A stretch of 64,000 nucleotides of DNA from the NCBI RefSeq assembly GCF_016827675.1, contig NZ_JAERJA010000001.1, positions 709,402 through 773,401 on the forward strand, written 5' to 3'. Shown here one piece after another: positions 34,551 to 43,633 of the stretch; within the stretch, counting starts at the first letter, position 1, and each line of letters begins with the position of its first letter. The position numbers were made by a program, and so were the translations under genes. Source of the stretch: Nocardioides limicola (GTDB lineage Bacteria; Actinomycetota; Actinomycetes; Propionibacteriales; Nocardioidaceae). The notes under the pieces are model-generated. The model saw nothing but the letters and a program-made list of their open reading frames with translations. It searched no databases and was not told the origin of the DNA.

Positions 34551-35617
34551 TGGTCGAGCAACTGCTGCGCACCCCGCTCACCGAACTCGTCGGCGTCCGG
34601 CACCCGGTGGTGCAGACCGGGATGGGTTGGGTGGCCGGCCCGCGACTGGTCAGCGGCACCGCGAACGCCGGCGGCCTGGGCATCCTGGCCAGCGCCACGA
34701 TGACCATCACCGAACTCGAGGCCGCGATCGTCGAGGTGAAGGGACGCACCGACGCCCCCTTCGGAGTGAACCTGCGCGCCGACGCCGCCGATGCTCAGCA
34801 GCGCTGCGACCTGCTGATCGAGCACGGCGTCAAGGTCGCCTCCTTCGCACTGGCGCCGAAGCCCGAGCTGATCGCCAGGCTCAAGGAGCATGGCCTCGTG
34901 GTGATCCCCTCGGTGGGCCTGCCCAAGCACGCCCGGAAGGTCGCCGAGTGGGGCGCCGACGCGGTGATGATCCAGGGCGGTGAGGGCGGCGGTCACACCG
35001 GCTCGGTGCCGACCACGCTGCTGCTGCCCAGCGTGCTGGATGCCGTCGACATCCCGGTGATCGCCGCCGGCGGCTTCTTCGACGGTCGCGGCCTGGCCGC
35101 GGCCCTCTCCTACGGCGCTGCCGGGATCGGGATGGGCACCCGCTTCCTGCTGACCCAGGACTCTGCGGTCCCGGACGCGGTCAAGGAGCTCTACCTGTCC
35201 CACGACGTCAACGGCACCGTGGTCACCGACAAGGTGGACGGGATGCCGCACCGGATGTTGCGCACGAAGCTGGTGGAGGAGTTGACCGAGACCGGTGCCC
35301 TGAAGCGACTCGGACCGACGATGCGCCGGACCCGGGCGTTCAAGAAGGAGTCTCAGATGTCGTGGCCGGCGCTGCTCAAGGATGGCCGGGCGATGAAGAA
35401 GGCGCAGGGCCGGACACTGGCGCAGATGGCGTTGGCCGCGAACACCCCGATGATGCTCAAGGCCGGGCTGGTCGAGGGTGACACCTCGGCCGGAGTGCTG
35501 GCCTCGGGCCAGGTGGTCGGTGTGCTGGACGACCTGCCCAGTTGTGCCGAACTGATCGACCGGGTGGTCATCGAGGCGGCCGAGTGTCTGCGGCGAGCGA
35601 GCGGCTACCTCGTTTGA
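34550..35617 (+). CDS. ipdC: IpdC, NMO-fold flavoprotein of steroid C/D-ring degradation
   Basis: 355 residues. The sequence agrees strongly with Mtb IpdC: HPVVQTGMGWVAGPRLVS, FGVNLRADAADA, VASFALAPKPELIARLKEHG, GGEGGGHTGSV and IAAGGFFDGRGLAAALSYGA. IpdC reduces a C-C double bond in 5OH-HIC-CoA-type intermediates, so it is a double-bond reductase despite its nitronate monooxygenase fold. It starts in a TGATG overlap with ipdB and is the last gene of the operon. Confidence 0.95.
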   Translation: MVEQLLRTPLTELVGVRHPVVQTGMGWVAGPRLVSGTANAGGLGILASATMTITELEAAIVEVKGRTDAPFGVNLRADAADAQQRCDLLIEHGVKVASFALAPKPELIARLKEHGLVVIPSVGLPKHARKVAEWGADAVMIQGGEGGGHTGSVPTTLLLPSVLDAVDIPVIAAGGFFDGRGLAAALSYGAAGIGMGTRFLLTQDSAVPDAVKELYLSHDVNGTVVTDKVDGMPHRMLRTKLVEELTETGALKRLGPTMRRTRAFKKESQMSWPALLKDGRAMKKAQGRTLAQMALAANTPMMLKAGLVEGDTSAGVLASGQVVGVLDDLPSCAELIDRVVIEAAECLRRASGYLV

Positions 35618-35663
35618 CTCAGTCACACCTTGAGTTCGGTATCAGAACAGATACCATCGATTC

Positions 35664-35867
35664 ATGGCGATGACTCTGCGACTTACTGAGGAAGACACTC
35701 AGGCCCTGCGTGCCCGAGCCGACGCTGAGGGCCGCTCCATGCAGGAAGTCGCCCTGCAGGCCGTGCGCGACTACGTGGAGACCACCAGCCGTCGCGAGTT
35801 CTTGGACCGCGTCCTCGACTCGGAGTTGCCGCGGTACGCCGAGGCACTTGAGCGACTCGGCCAGTGA
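35664..35867 (+). CDS. Ribbon-helix-helix antitoxin-like protein
   Basis: 67 residues. The segment TLRLTEEDTQALRARADAEGRSMQEVA is the ribbon-helix-helix DNA-binding pattern, followed by a C-terminal helical tail (FLDRVLDSELPRYAEALERL). It overlaps the toxin-like gene by 4 bp (GTGA). It probably neutralises the Doc-like partner and autoregulates the operon. Upstream at 35637-35663 is a short AT-richer spacer (AGTTCGGTATCAGAACAGATACCAT) with a TATC dyad that may be its operator. Confidence 0.8.
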   Translation: MAMTLRLTEEDTQALRARADAEGRSMQEVALQAVRDYVETTSRREFLDRVLDSELPRYAEALERLGQ

Positions 35868-36241
35868 TCCATCTCGACTACGTCGACCTTCTCCACATCG
35901 CAACACGGACCCTCGGGCAGACTCCGGAAGTCCGTGATCCGGGGTTGCTGGAGAGTGCCGCGGCACGCCCCAGAGCTACCGTCTTCGGCGAAGATGCCTA
36001 CCCGACCCTGGAGACCAAGGCCGCCGCATTGACCCATTCCCTGGCGAAGAACCACCCCTTGGTGGACGGCAACAAGCGACTCGCCCTCGCCGGCCTCATC
36101 GCCTTCCTGGGTGTCAACGGGCGGCGGCTGACCTGGACCAACGACGAGGCCTACGACGTCGTCATGGCGATCGCGGCCGGAGAGCTCGACACGATCGAGG
36201 ACATCGCGGACGAGATCCGCCGAGCAACGAAGGAGTGGTGA
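35864..36241 (+). CDS. Doc-like Fic-fold toxin
   Basis: 125 residues from GTG 35864. The Fic/Doc motif reads [15 protein letters not shown], with Leu in the position usually held by Phe (HPFVDGNKR). The His, Asp, Gly, Asn-Lys-Arg core is present, so kinase-type (Doc) or AMPylase activity is possible. It forms a two-gene toxin-antitoxin module with the ribbon-helix-helix gene, between ipdC and pyrE. Confidence 0.85.
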   Translation: MIHLDYVDLLHIATRTLGQTPEVRDPGLLESAAARPRATVFGEDAYPTLETKAAALTHSLAKNHPLVDGNKRLALAGLIAFLGVNGRRLTWTNDEAYDVVMAIAAGELDTIEDIADEIRRATKEW

Positions 36242-36246
36242 GGCGC

Positions 36247-36903
36247 ATGGCCGACCACAGCCACAGTCACAAAGCACAGTTCATCGAGGCCGCGCTGGAT
36301 GCCGGCGTGCTCCGCTTCGGCGAGTTCACGCTCAAGTCCGGGCGTCAGTCGCCCTACTTCTTCAACGCGGGCGGCTTCGACACCGGCGCGAAGTTGGCCG
36401 CGCTGGCCCGCGGCTATGCGGCGGCGATCGCCGACTCCGGTGTCGAGTACGACGTGCTGCTGGGACCGGCGTACAAGGGGATCCCGCTGGTGGCCGCAAC
36501 CAGCGTGCAACTGGCCGAGCAGCACGGCATCGATGCCCCGTGGTGCTTCAACCGCAAGGAGGCCAAGGGCCACGGCGAGGGTGGCCTCTTCGTCGGCGCA
36601 GCGCTGGCCGGCCGGGTTCTGGTGGTCGACGACATCATCACCGCGGGCACCGCGATCCGCGAGGTGGCGGCACTGGTGGCGGCGGCCGGCGCCGCACTGG
36701 CCGGTGTGGTGGTCTCGATCGACCGGCAGGAGCGCGGCACCGGTGATCTGACCGCGATCGAGGAGGTGCGCCGCGACTTCGGTGTCCCGGTGACCGCGAT
36801 CGTCACCCTCGACGACATCGTCGCCCACCTGCGGTCCACCGGTCGGCATGCCGAGCACCTGCCTGCGATCCTGGCCTACCGGGAGCAGTACGGGGCTCGC
36901 TGA
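36247..36903 (+). CDS. pyrE: Orotate phosphoribosyltransferase
   Basis: 218 residues from ATG 36247; GTGs at 36235 and 36238 are alternative starts overlapping the toxin gene. The PRPP loop [17 protein letters not shown], the glycine-rich [17 protein letters not shown] and the catalytic loop region [13 protein letters not shown] are intact. It catalyses orotate plus PRPP to OMP in pyrimidine synthesis. It is not near other pyr genes in this window. Confidence 0.95.
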   Translation: MADHSHSHKAQFIEAALDAGVLRFGEFTLKSGRQSPYFFNAGGFDTGAKLAALARGYAAAIADSGVEYDVLLGPAYKGIPLVAATSVQLAEQHGIDAPWCFNRKEAKGHGEGGLFVGAALAGRVLVVDDIITAGTAIREVAALVAAAGAALAGVVVSIDRQERGTGDLTAIEEVRRDFGVPVTAIVTLDDIVAHLRSTGRHAEHLPAILAYREQYGAR

Positions 36904-36953
36904 GGGCCAGAATCCGCTCGACTCGGGCATCCGACGTGCGTCAGAGTGCTCCC

Positions 36954-37400
36954 ATGGATGCGATCCAGGACCGACTCTTCCCCACCGCGACCTGCTTCGG
37001 GTGCGGACCAGCCAGCGAGAAGGGGCTGCGGCTGAAGTCGTTCCCCGACGGCGACCGGGTGGTGGCCCGTTTCACCTCCTGGCCCGAGCACGACAACGGC
37101 ATCGGCTACCTCAACGGCGGCATCATCGCCACCGTGCTGGACTGCCACAGTGGCGCGGCCGTGCAGCACACCGCCGATGATCGCGGCTGGCATCCACTCG
37201 ATGGTGCCCTGCTCGCCTTCGTCACCGCCGGGTTGGATGTCCGCTACCGCCGCCCGGCACCGTTGGCCACCGAGGTGGAGTTGATCGCGGAGCTGGTCGA
37301 CGCGAGCGAGGATGCCATCACCGTGCACACCCGGATGGAGTTCGCCGGCAAGGTGCACGCCGAGGCCGAGGCCTTCTGGAAGCGCTGGCGCCCCCGCTGA
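36954..37400 (+). CDS. PaaI/hotdog-fold acyl-CoA thioesterase
   Basis: 148 residues from ATG 36954. The hotdog motif NGGIIATVLDCHSGAAVQHT shows the thioesterase active-site region (Asp in LDCHS), and ATCFGCGPASEKGL precedes it, as in the Cys-rich THEM4/PaaI-like subgroup. A plausible role is trimming excess CoA esters during catabolism. It follows pyrE by 51 bp on the same strand. The substrate is unknown. Confidence 0.82.
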   Translation: MDAIQDRLFPTATCFGCGPASEKGLRLKSFPDGDRVVARFTSWPEHDNGIGYLNGGIIATVLDCHSGAAVQHTADDRGWHPLDGALLAFVTAGLDVRYRRPAPLATEVELIAELVDASEDAITVHTRMEFAGKVHAEAEAFWKRWRPR

Positions 37401-37402
37401 GG

Positions 37403-37446
37403 CGGCCACAAACCCCACCTCGGCCGGCCACAAGCCCCACTTCGCG
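37403..37446. repeat. 22-bp tandem repeat, two copies, after the thioesterase gene
   Basis: Two 22-bp units (37403-37424 and 37425-37446) with shared core CGGCCACAA(A/G)CCCCAC(C/T)TC sit 3 bp after the stop codon at 37400. The sequence core differs from the 25580 array but the 22-bp period and the CCAC(T)TC segment match. Confidence 0.85.
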
Positions 37447-37464
37447 GCATGAAAGACTGGGGGG

Positions 37465-37923
37465 GTGCGCGTCTCAGCCAAGTCCGACTACGCCCTGCGG
37501 GCGCTCATCGAGATGACTACCCGCACCGACTCGAGGCCTGTCTCGGCCGAGGAACTCGGCCGGCTGCAAGACATCCCACCAGGATTCCTGCAAGCGATCC
37601 TGGCTGATCTGCGCAAGGCCGACATCGTGATCTCGCAGCGCGGTCAGTCCGGGGGCTGGCGGCTGGCCCGCGCAGCAGAGGATGTCTCGGTGGCCGACGT
37701 GATCCGGGCGGTGGACGGTCCGCTGGTCTCGGTCTACGGCGTACGCCCAGAGTCGGTGAACTACAACCCGACCGCACAGGGCCTCCAGCATGTCTGGATC
37801 GCTGCCCGCGACGCACTCCGCGAGGTCGTCGAGCAGGTGTCGATCGCCCACCTCGCGGACCGGGACCTGCCGTCCCTGGTCCGCGAGCGAGTGGCCGACG
37901 ACGACGCCTGGCAGCCGCACTGA
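37465..37923 (+). CDS. Rrf2-family transcriptional regulator
   Basis: 152 residues from GTG 37465. The winged-helix part (MRVSAKSDYALRALIEM, RQ-like GRLQDIPPGFLQAILADLRKADIVISQRGQSGGW) is typical of Rrf2. The three cysteines that hold an Fe-S cluster in IscR or NsrR are absent, so it resembles CymR-like sensors of cysteine or O-acetylserine status. It is convergent with the sulfate ABC transporter operon (8 bp apart), which it may regulate. Confidence 0.85.
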   Translation: MRVSAKSDYALRALIEMTTRTDSRPVSAEELGRLQDIPPGFLQAILADLRKADIVISQRGQSGGWRLARAAEDVSVADVIRAVDGPLVSVYGVRPESVNYNPTAQGLQHVWIAARDALREVVEQVSIAHLADRDLPSLVRERVADDDAWQPH

Positions 37924-37931
37924 CCCCCTGA

Positions 37932-38900
37932 TCACACGGCGATGGAGACCCGCGCAGCGCGCGGCACCGGGGAGAGCCAGACCGTCTGGCCGTGGGCGAG
38001 CCCCAACTCGCGTGCATGCGAGCGGGTCATCTCGACCGCGACCGCCTCTCCGTCGTCGGTGAGCACGGTGAGCCGCACCCAGAACCCGACCCGCTGTATC
38101 CGGGAGATGGTCCCTTCGATGCCACCGACCGCCAACGGGCTGGTGGCCACCTCGATGTCGTGCGGCCGGAACAGAGTGCCGCCCAGCGTGGTCGCCTCAC
38201 CTAGGAAGCTCATCACGAACTCGTTCGCGGGTCGATCGTAGAGATCGTCGGGTGACCCCACCTGCTCCACCCTGCCGTGGTTGATCACCACGATCTCGTC
38301 AGCCACCTCCATCGCCTCCTCCTGGTCATGAGTAACGAAGACGGTGGTCACCTGCACCTCGTCGTGCAGGCGCCGCAGCCACTCGCGCAGTTCCTTGCGC
38401 ACCTTCGCGTCGAGCGCCCCGAACGGTTCGTCGAGCAGGAGTACGGTCGGCTGCACGGCCAGCGCCCGGGCCAATGCCATCCGCTGCCGCTGACCGCCGG
38501 AGAGTTGCGACGGCAGCCGATCGGCGAACTGGGACAGGTGCACCAACGACAGCAGTTCGTCGACGCGTTGGGTGATCTCTGCGCGTGGGCGTTTGCGGAT
38601 CTCCATGCCGAAGGAGACGTTGCGGGCCACGGTGAGATGCTTGAAGACCGCGTAGTGCTGGAAGACGAACCCCACGTTGCGACGCTGCGGGGGCAACTGG
38701 GTGGCGTCGGTCCCCTCGATCTCGATGCTGCCGCTGTCGGCGCTCTCCAGCCCGGCGATGATCCGAAGCAGTGTCGACTTGCCACCGCCGGAGGGTCCCA
38801 GCAACGCGGTGAGTTGCCCGGTGGGGATGCTTACGTTCACGTCGTCGAGGGCGACGAAGCCGCCGAAACGTTTGTTGACGCCTCGTACGTCGATGCTCAT
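37932..38900 (-). CDS. cysA: Sulfate/thiosulfate ABC transporter ATP-binding protein
   Basis: 322 residues. Walker [10 protein letters not shown] (35-43), the [15 protein letters not shown] signature and the [15 protein letters not shown]alker B are complete, and a C-terminal TOBE-like segment ([17 protein letters not shown]) follows. It powers sulfate or thiosulfate import for cysteine synthesis. It is the last gene of the operon sbp-cysT-cysW-cysA. Confidence 0.93.
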   Translation of the reverse strand: MSIDVRGVNKRFGGFVALDDVNVSIPTGQLTALLGPSGGGKSTLLRIIAGLESADSGSIEIEGTDATQLPPQRRNVGFVFQHYAVFKHLTVARNVSFGMEIRKRPRAEITQRVDELLSLVHLSQFADRLPSQLSGGQRQRMALARALAVQPTVLLLDEPFGALDAKVRKELREWLRRLHDEVQVTTVFVTHDQEEAMEVADEIVVINHGRVEQVGSPDDLYDRPANEFVMSFLGEATTLGGTLFRPHDIEVATSPLAVGGIEGTISRIQRVGFWVRLTVLTDDGEAVAVEMTRSHARELGLAHGQTVWLSPVPRAARVSIAV

Positions 38901-38913
38901 CAGATTGCCTTTC

Positions 38914-39708
38914 TCAGATTCGATGCCGGGGACGGAGTGCGCCGACCACGACGATGCACAGGACCGAGACCATGGCCAGCCCGAACGCGATCGCGTTCGC
39001 CCCTGCCTGATCGAAGTTGAGGTAGAGCTCCTCGACGGCCAGCGTGGCGGTCCGCGTCTCCCCCAAGACGTTGCCCGAGACCACCTTGACCGCCCCGAAC
39101 TCGCCCAGTGATCTGGCCGTGGACAGCACTACCCCGTAGATCACCGCCCACTTGATCGCCGGCAGTGTGATCCGCCAGAACGTCTGCGCGCTGCTGGCGC
39201 CCAGGCTCTTGGCCGCCTGCTCCTGGTCGGTGCCGATCTCGGTGAGCACCGGGACCACCTCGCGGATCACCAGCGGCAGCGCGACGAACGCGGTCGCCAT
39301 CACCAGCCCCGGCGTGGAGAAGATCACCCGGATCCCCAGGCTCTCCAGGAACGGACCGAACCATCCGTCACGGCCCCCATAGACCAGCACCAGGGCCAGT
39401 CCGACCACCACCGGCGAGACCGCGAGCGGCAGGTCGAGCAGCGCACTCAGCAGACGCTTGCCGGGGAACTCATAGCGCACCAGGAACATCGACATCGCCA
39501 CCCCGAAGACGGTGTTGATCACCACCGCGATGCCCGCCACCAGGACGGTCAGTTGCAGCGCGTGCACGACCCCCGGATCGGTGAAGACCATCACCATGGC
39601 GTCGAGGCCGTTGGTGAAGGCGTTCGTGGCCACCAGGCTCACCGGCCAGGCGACCAGCATCAGCAGGTAGCCGGCGACCAGCGCCCGCAGGAACCATCGG
39701 CTAACCAC
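38914..39708 (-). CDS. cysW: Sulfate ABC transporter permease CysW
   Basis: 264 residues with about six transmembrane segments. The EAA-loop region [27 protein letters not shown] faces CysA. It pairs with CysT as the transmembrane channel. It overlaps cysT by 8 bp and is followed by cysA after 13 bp. Confidence 0.92.
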   Translation of the reverse strand: MVSRWFLRALVAGYLLMLVAWPVSLVATNAFTNGLDAMVMVFTDPGVVHALQLTVLVAGIAVVINTVFGVAMSMFLVRYEFPGKRLLSALLDLPLAVSPVVVGLALVLVYGGRDGWFGPFLESLGIRVIFSTPGLVMATAFVALPLVIREVVPVLTEIGTDQEQAAKSLGASSAQTFWRITLPAIKWAVIYGVVLSTARSLGEFGAVKVVSGNVLGETRTATLAVEELYLNFDQAGANAIAFGLAMVSVLCIVVVGALRPRHRI

Positions 39709-40570
39709 GATCGGCCACCCTTCGTTGCATCGCGTCGAGGACGACGATCACCGCAAGCGAGATCACCAACAGCAGCGCGGCGACGCTGGCCGCACCGGCC
39801 AGGTTGTCGTTCTCGATGCTGCCGAGGATCCGGACCGAGGCGACCTCGGAGCGGTAGGGCAGGTTGCCCGACAGCAGGACCAGGGAGCCGTACTCCCCTA
39901 CGCCGCGGGCGAAGGACAGTGCGGCGCCGGCGGTGATCGCGGGCACCAGGGCAGGCAGGATCACCCGTCGGAAGGTGGTGGCTCGGCTGGCGCCGAGCGA
40001 GGCAGCCGCCTCCTCCACCTCGACCTCCAGTTCCTCGAGCACCGGTTGCACCATCCGCACCACGAACGGCAGCGTGACGAAGAGGAAGGCGAGGAACACT
40101 GAAGCCGGGGTGTAGGCCAGTTCCAGACCGACCGGACTGTCCTTGCCGTAGAGGGAGAGCAGGACCAGCCCGGCGACCAGGGTGGGCAGCGCGAACGGAA
40201 GGTCGATGAGCACCTCCAGGGCGCCCTTGCCCCAGAATCGGTCACGCACCAGCACCCAGGCGATCAGGGTGCCCATCACCACGTTCACCAACGTCACGGC
40301 TGCTGCGGAGAGCAGGGTGAGGCGGATCGCGGCGAAGGTCTGCGGGTGGGTCACCGTGCTCCAGAACGCCCCCCAGCCACCCTCGCTTGCGGTGATCAGC
40401 ACGGCGCACAGCGGGATCAGGACCAGCATGCTGAACCAGATCATGGCGACGCCGAGGCCGATCCCCGAGGCGGTAGTCAGGTTCGTCTGGAGCAGCGGCC
40501 GCCCCCTGGGGAGCGGTCGCTGCTCAAGATCCGCTGGCGGCGTCTCGGGGCGCGTGGGAGCCCAGGTCAT
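39701..40570 (-). CDS. cysT: Sulfate ABC transporter permease CysT
   Basis: 289 residues, six transmembrane helices predicted by eye, and the permease coupling loop EEAAASLGASRATTFRRVILPALVPAI. Its Pro-rich N-terminal cytosolic extension (PETPPADLEQRPLPRGRP) is a little longer than usual. It starts 4 bp before the stop of the binding-protein gene. Confidence 0.92.
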   Translation of the reverse strand: MTWAPTRPETPPADLEQRPLPRGRPLLQTNLTTASGIGLGVAMIWFSMLVLIPLCAVLITASEGGWGAFWSTVTHPQTFAAIRLTLLSAAAVTLVNVVMGTLIAWVLVRDRFWGKGALEVLIDLPFALPTLVAGLVLLSLYGKDSPVGLELAYTPASVFLAFLFVTLPFVVRMVQPVLEELEVEVEEAAASLGASRATTFRRVILPALVPAITAGAALSFARGVGEYGSLVLLSGNLPYRSEVASVRILGSIENDNLAGAASVAALLLVISLAVIVVLDAMQRRVADRG

Positions 40571-41586
40571 GACGCCTTGCCCGAGGCGGCGATGGCGCGG
40601 GAGACGATGCCGTCGGACTCGTCGAAGAACTTGGCCGTCAACGCTGCCCAGCCACCGAAGTCGTCATGGACGGTGAGCAGCGTGGGCACCGCCGGGAACG
40701 GGTCGGTGGGGTCGGCCGCGCCCTCGACGACACCGCCGAAGTCCACGTCGTCACGGATCGGCCGGAACCCCTTGAGGGCGAACTGTCGCTGTCCAGCGTC
40801 ACTGAGCACGAAGTCCAGCCAGGCTGTCGCGACCGGGCCCGCATCCTTGAGGATGGTGCCGGGGTTCTCGATCAGGATCGTGGTGTCCGGGATGACGTAC
40901 TCGAAGCCCTGCCCGCTCTGCGCGGCCAGGATCGCCTCGTTCTCATAGGCCATCAGCACGTCGCCGGTGCCGCCGAGGAATGCGGTGGTCGCGTCTCGCC
41001 CGGAGTTGGGAAGCGCCACCACGTTGGCGAAGAACCTGTCCAGATACTCAGTAGCGGCACCCTCGTCCCCATCGTCGGAGATGACCTGTCCCCAGGCGGC
41101 CAGCGCGTTCCAGCGCGCCGCGCCGGAGGAGGCGGGATTGGGGGTCACGATCTCCACGCCGGGCTTGACCAGGTCTTCCCAGCTGCGAATGTTCTTGGGG
41201 TTGCCGTCTCGGACGCCGAAGACCACGATGGACGTCGAGACGACTCCCTTGTTCTCGCCCTGATCCCAGTTCTCCTCCACCAGGCCCGCGTCGACGAGCC
41301 GAGTGACGTCGGTGGCCACCGAGAGGTGCACGTAGTCGGCCTTGAGTCCAGCGGCCACGGCGCGACTCTGGTCTCCGGAGGCACCGTACGACGTTCGGAA
41401 GCTCACCCCCTGCCCCGCCTCGGTCTTGGCGAACTCGTCGGCGATCGCCTTGTTCGCGGCTTCTGGGACCGCGAAGCCGACGACGCTCAGCGACGCGTGG
41501 TCGGCCGGGCGTTCCGCTCCCATGGCGCATCCTGTCAGCGCCAGCACTCCCGCTGTGGCTACGGCGACATTGCGCATGCTTCTCAT
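40567..41586 (-). CDS. sbp: Sulfate-binding lipoprotein (Sbp/CysP-like)
   Basis: 339 residues. An N-terminal lipobox LALTGC gives C20 as the lipid-modified residue; ATG at 41575-41577 (Met4) is a possible shorter start. The periplasmic-binding-protein fold is recognisable in TPNPASSGAARWNALAAWG and FLGGTGDVLMAYENEAILA, typical of sulfate-binding proteins. It captures sulfate for the CysT-CysW-CysA transporter. Upstream lies an AT-rich promoter region with two AGTTACTA repeats. Confidence 0.9.
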   Translation of the reverse strand: MRSMRNVAVATAGVLALTGCAMGAERPADHASLSVVGFAVPEAANKAIADEFAKTEAGQGVSFRTSYGASGDQSRAVAAGLKADYVHLSVATDVTRLVDAGLVEENWDQGENKGVVSTSIVVFGVRDGNPKNIRSWEDLVKPGVEIVTPNPASSGAARWNALAAWGQVISDDGDEGAATEYLDRFFANVVALPNSGRDATTAFLGGTGDVLMAYENEAILAAQSGQGFEYVIPDTTILIENPGTILKDAGPVATAWLDFVLSDAGQRQFALKGFRPIRDDVDFGGVVEGAADPTDPFPAVPTLLTVHDDFGGWAALTAKFFDESDGIVSRAIAASGKAS

Positions 41587-41641
41587 CGGTGCTCCTCGGT
41601 GGTGGTGGTGGTGGACGGGGCCGCAAGGGCCTTTGAACTCG

Positions 41642-41671
41642 AGTTACTAACTAATGTCGCGCAAGTTACTA
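41642..41671. promoter_or_regulatory. Candidate regulator sites upstream of the sulfate transporter operon
   Basis: AGTTACTA occurs at 41642-41649 and again at 41664-41671, exactly 22 bp (two helical turns) apart, in an AT-rich patch 56 bp upstream of the sbp start. This spacing suggests cooperative binding by a repressor or activator, possibly the Rrf2 gene at the far end of the operon. The motif is not a known box. Confidence 0.55.
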
Positions 41672-41810
41672 TACTTTTGAGTCAACGACGAACTCGGCTG
41701 GCGTGAAGTGACTCGAATCACCTCATCTCACGGCGCACCGGACCCGACAGCACATCACCGGCGCACCGCCAGACGACGTACCCGGTGCGTCCAGAACTGC
41801 CACTTCGGAG

Positions 41811-41854
41811 GACGAGAAGTGGTACCTCGGGGGACGAGAAGTGGTACCTCGGGG
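41811..41854. repeat. 22-bp tandem repeat, two exact copies, after fadA6
   Basis: Units 41811-41832 and 41833-41854 (core GACGAGAAGTGGTACCTCGG) are identical. Read on the minus strand, the core CGAGGTACCACTTCTCG resembles the map array unit. It starts 1 bp past the fadA6 stop (41856-41858). A nearby CCACTTC (41800-41806) can pair with GAAGTGG in the first unit, giving a hairpin. Confidence 0.9.
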
Positions 41855-41855
41855 G

Positions 41856-43019
41856 TCAGAGGCGTTCGATGATGGTGACGTTGGCCTGGCCGCCACCCTC
41901 ACACATCGTCTGCAGGCCGTAGCGTCCGCCGGTGCGCTCGAGCTCGTTGAGCAGGGTGGTCATCAGCCGGGTGCCGGTGGCGCCGATCGGGTGACCCAGG
42001 GCGATGCCGCCGCCGTTGACGTTGACCTTCTCGTGCGGCACGTCCAGTTCGGCCATCCAGGCCAGCACCACCGACGCGAATGCCTCGTTGCACTCGAAGA
42101 GGTCGATGTCCTCGACCGACATGCCGGCCTTGGCCAGCGCATGCTTGGTGGCCCTGATCGGGCCGGTGAGCATCCAGATCGGGTCGTCGCCGCGCACCGA
42201 GAGGTGATGGATCCGGGCCCGCGGCGTCAACCCGTGCTCGGCCACCGCCTGCTCGGAGGCGATCAGCATCGCCGAGGAGGCGTCACAGATCTGGGAGGCG
42301 ACAGCAGCGGTGATCCGCCCGCCGGGAGCCAGCGGCTCCAGACCGGCCATCTTCTCCAGCGAGGTGTCCCGCGGGCACTGGTCGGCGGCGAACACGGTGC
42401 CGTCGGGCAGCGTCACCGGCTCGATCTCCCGGGCGAACCGCCCCTCCTCGATCGCGGTCAGCGCCCGGGTGTGTGAGGCCAGCGCGAACTCCTCCATCTG
42501 CTCCCGGGTCAAACCCCACTTCTCCGCGATCATCTCGGCGGAGTTGAACTGCGAGACCTCGACATCGCCGTACCGAGCCACCCATCCGGGCGACTCGGCG
42601 AACGGGGTGGTGAACCCGTACTGGTCAGCCACCAGCATCGCGGCCGAGATCGGGATCGCGCTCATCTGCTGCAGGCCGCCGGCGACCACCAGGTCGGCAG
42701 TGCCGGACATCACGCCCTGGGCGGCGAAGTGGACGGCCTGCTGCGAGGAGCCGCACTGCCGGTCGATGGTCACCCCCGGCACCTCGTCGGGCAGCCCGGC
42801 GACCAGCCAGGCGGTGCGGGCCACGTCGCCGGCCTGGCCGCCGATGGTGTCGCAGCAGCCCATCACCACGTCGTCGACGGCAGCAGGGTCGACGCCGGTA
42901 CGACGCATCAGTGCGGCCAGCGAGTGCGCTCCCAGGTCGGCGGGGTGCATCCACGACAACGAACCGCCGCGCTTGCCGACAGGGGTGCGCACCGCGTCGA
43001 CGATGTAGGCCTCGGGCAT
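41856..43019 (-). CDS. fadA6: Beta-ketoacyl-CoA thiolase, FadA6-like
   Basis: 387 residues. Active cysteine C89 in TIDRQCGSSQQA, His in NGGGIALGHPIGATG, and Cys in TMCEGGGQANV. The overall sequence agrees with Mtb FadA6 (EGGGQANVTIIERL end), the thiolase of steroid C/D-ring degradation. It is the last gene of the KstR2 operon fadE30-ipdF-kstR2-fadA6. Confidence 0.93.
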   Translation of the reverse strand: MPEAYIVDAVRTPVGKRGGSLSWMHPADLGAHSLAALMRRTGVDPAAVDDVVMGCCDTIGGQAGDVARTAWLVAGLPDEVPGVTIDRQCGSSQQAVHFAAQGVMSGTADLVVAGGLQQMSAIPISAAMLVADQYGFTTPFAESPGWVARYGDVEVSQFNSAEMIAEKWGLTREQMEEFALASHTRALTAIEEGRFAREIEPVTLPDGTVFAADQCPRDTSLEKMAGLEPLAPGGRITAAVASQICDASSAMLIASEQAVAEHGLTPRARIHHLSVRGDDPIWMLTGPIRATKHALAKAGMSVEDIDLFECNEAFASVVLAWMAELDVPHEKVNVNGGGIALGHPIGATGTRLMTTLLNELERTGGRYGLQTMCEGGGQANVTIIERL

Positions 43020-43035
43020 GGGTTTCCTTTCGGGT

Positions 43036-43626
43036 CTACCCGGCGGCGATGCCGTCGAGCAGGATGGTCAGGTACTGGTCGGCAACGTCGTGGTGAGACA
43101 GCTCCCCGCCGGGGCGGTACCAGCGGACCGCGACCCACACGGTGTCCCGGATGAACCTGTAGACGAGCTCGATGTCGAGGTCGCGGCGCAGCGCCCCGGA
43201 CTCGATGCCCTCGGTGAGCAGGGTCATCCAGACCTGCCGGGACTGCACGTTCCGCTCCGCCAGGTAGCCGAACCTGTCGAAGCCGCCGAGGTAGTCGGCG
43301 TCGTTCTGGAAGATGGCCACCTCGTGACCGTGACTGTCGATGGTCTCGAACGAGATCCGCACCGCCGCGTCGATCTTGGCGCGCGCGTCGGCGTCGCTGC
43401 TGAGCACCTCGTCGTAGCGCCCGAAGAGCTCGTCCTGGAACGACGACAGGATCTCGTCGACCATCGACTCCTTCGAGTCGAAGTGGTGATAGAGACTGCC
43501 CGACAGGATCCCGGCGGCGTCCGCGATGTCACGGACGGTGGTGTTCTTGAAGCCCTTCTCGGCGAAGAGCCGGGCGGCGATGCGCAACAGCTCGCCGCGC
43601 CGGGAGGTGGTGTCGGTGGTCATCAC
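43036..43626 (-). CDS. kstR2: TetR-family repressor of the lower steroid pathway, KstR2
   Basis: 196 residues. The helix-turn-helix (FKNTTVRDIADAAGILSGSLYHHFDSKE) is canonical, and the whole protein agrees with Mtb KstR2, including RRGELLRIAARLFAEKGF, YRFIRDTVWVAVRWYRPGGEL and the final YLTILLDGI. KstR2 binds HIP-CoA as inducer and controls C/D-ring genes. It is encoded inside one of its own target operons, so autoregulation is expected. Confidence 0.94.
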   Translation of the reverse strand: MMTTDTTSRRGELLRIAARLFAEKGFKNTTVRDIADAAGILSGSLYHHFDSKESMVDEILSSFQDELFGRYDEVLSSDADARAKIDAAVRISFETIDSHGHEVAIFQNDADYLGGFDRFGYLAERNVQSRQVWMTLLTEGIESGALRRDLDIELVYRFIRDTVWVAVRWYRPGGELSHHDVADQYLTILLDGIAAG

Positions 43627-43633
43627 GGGCTCC

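Noticed and set aside
35664..36241. The toxin-antitoxin pair as evidence for an integrated prophage or plasmid
   Set aside because: No integrase, att site or phage gene is visible, and both flanks are ordinary chromosomal genes (ipdC and pyrE).
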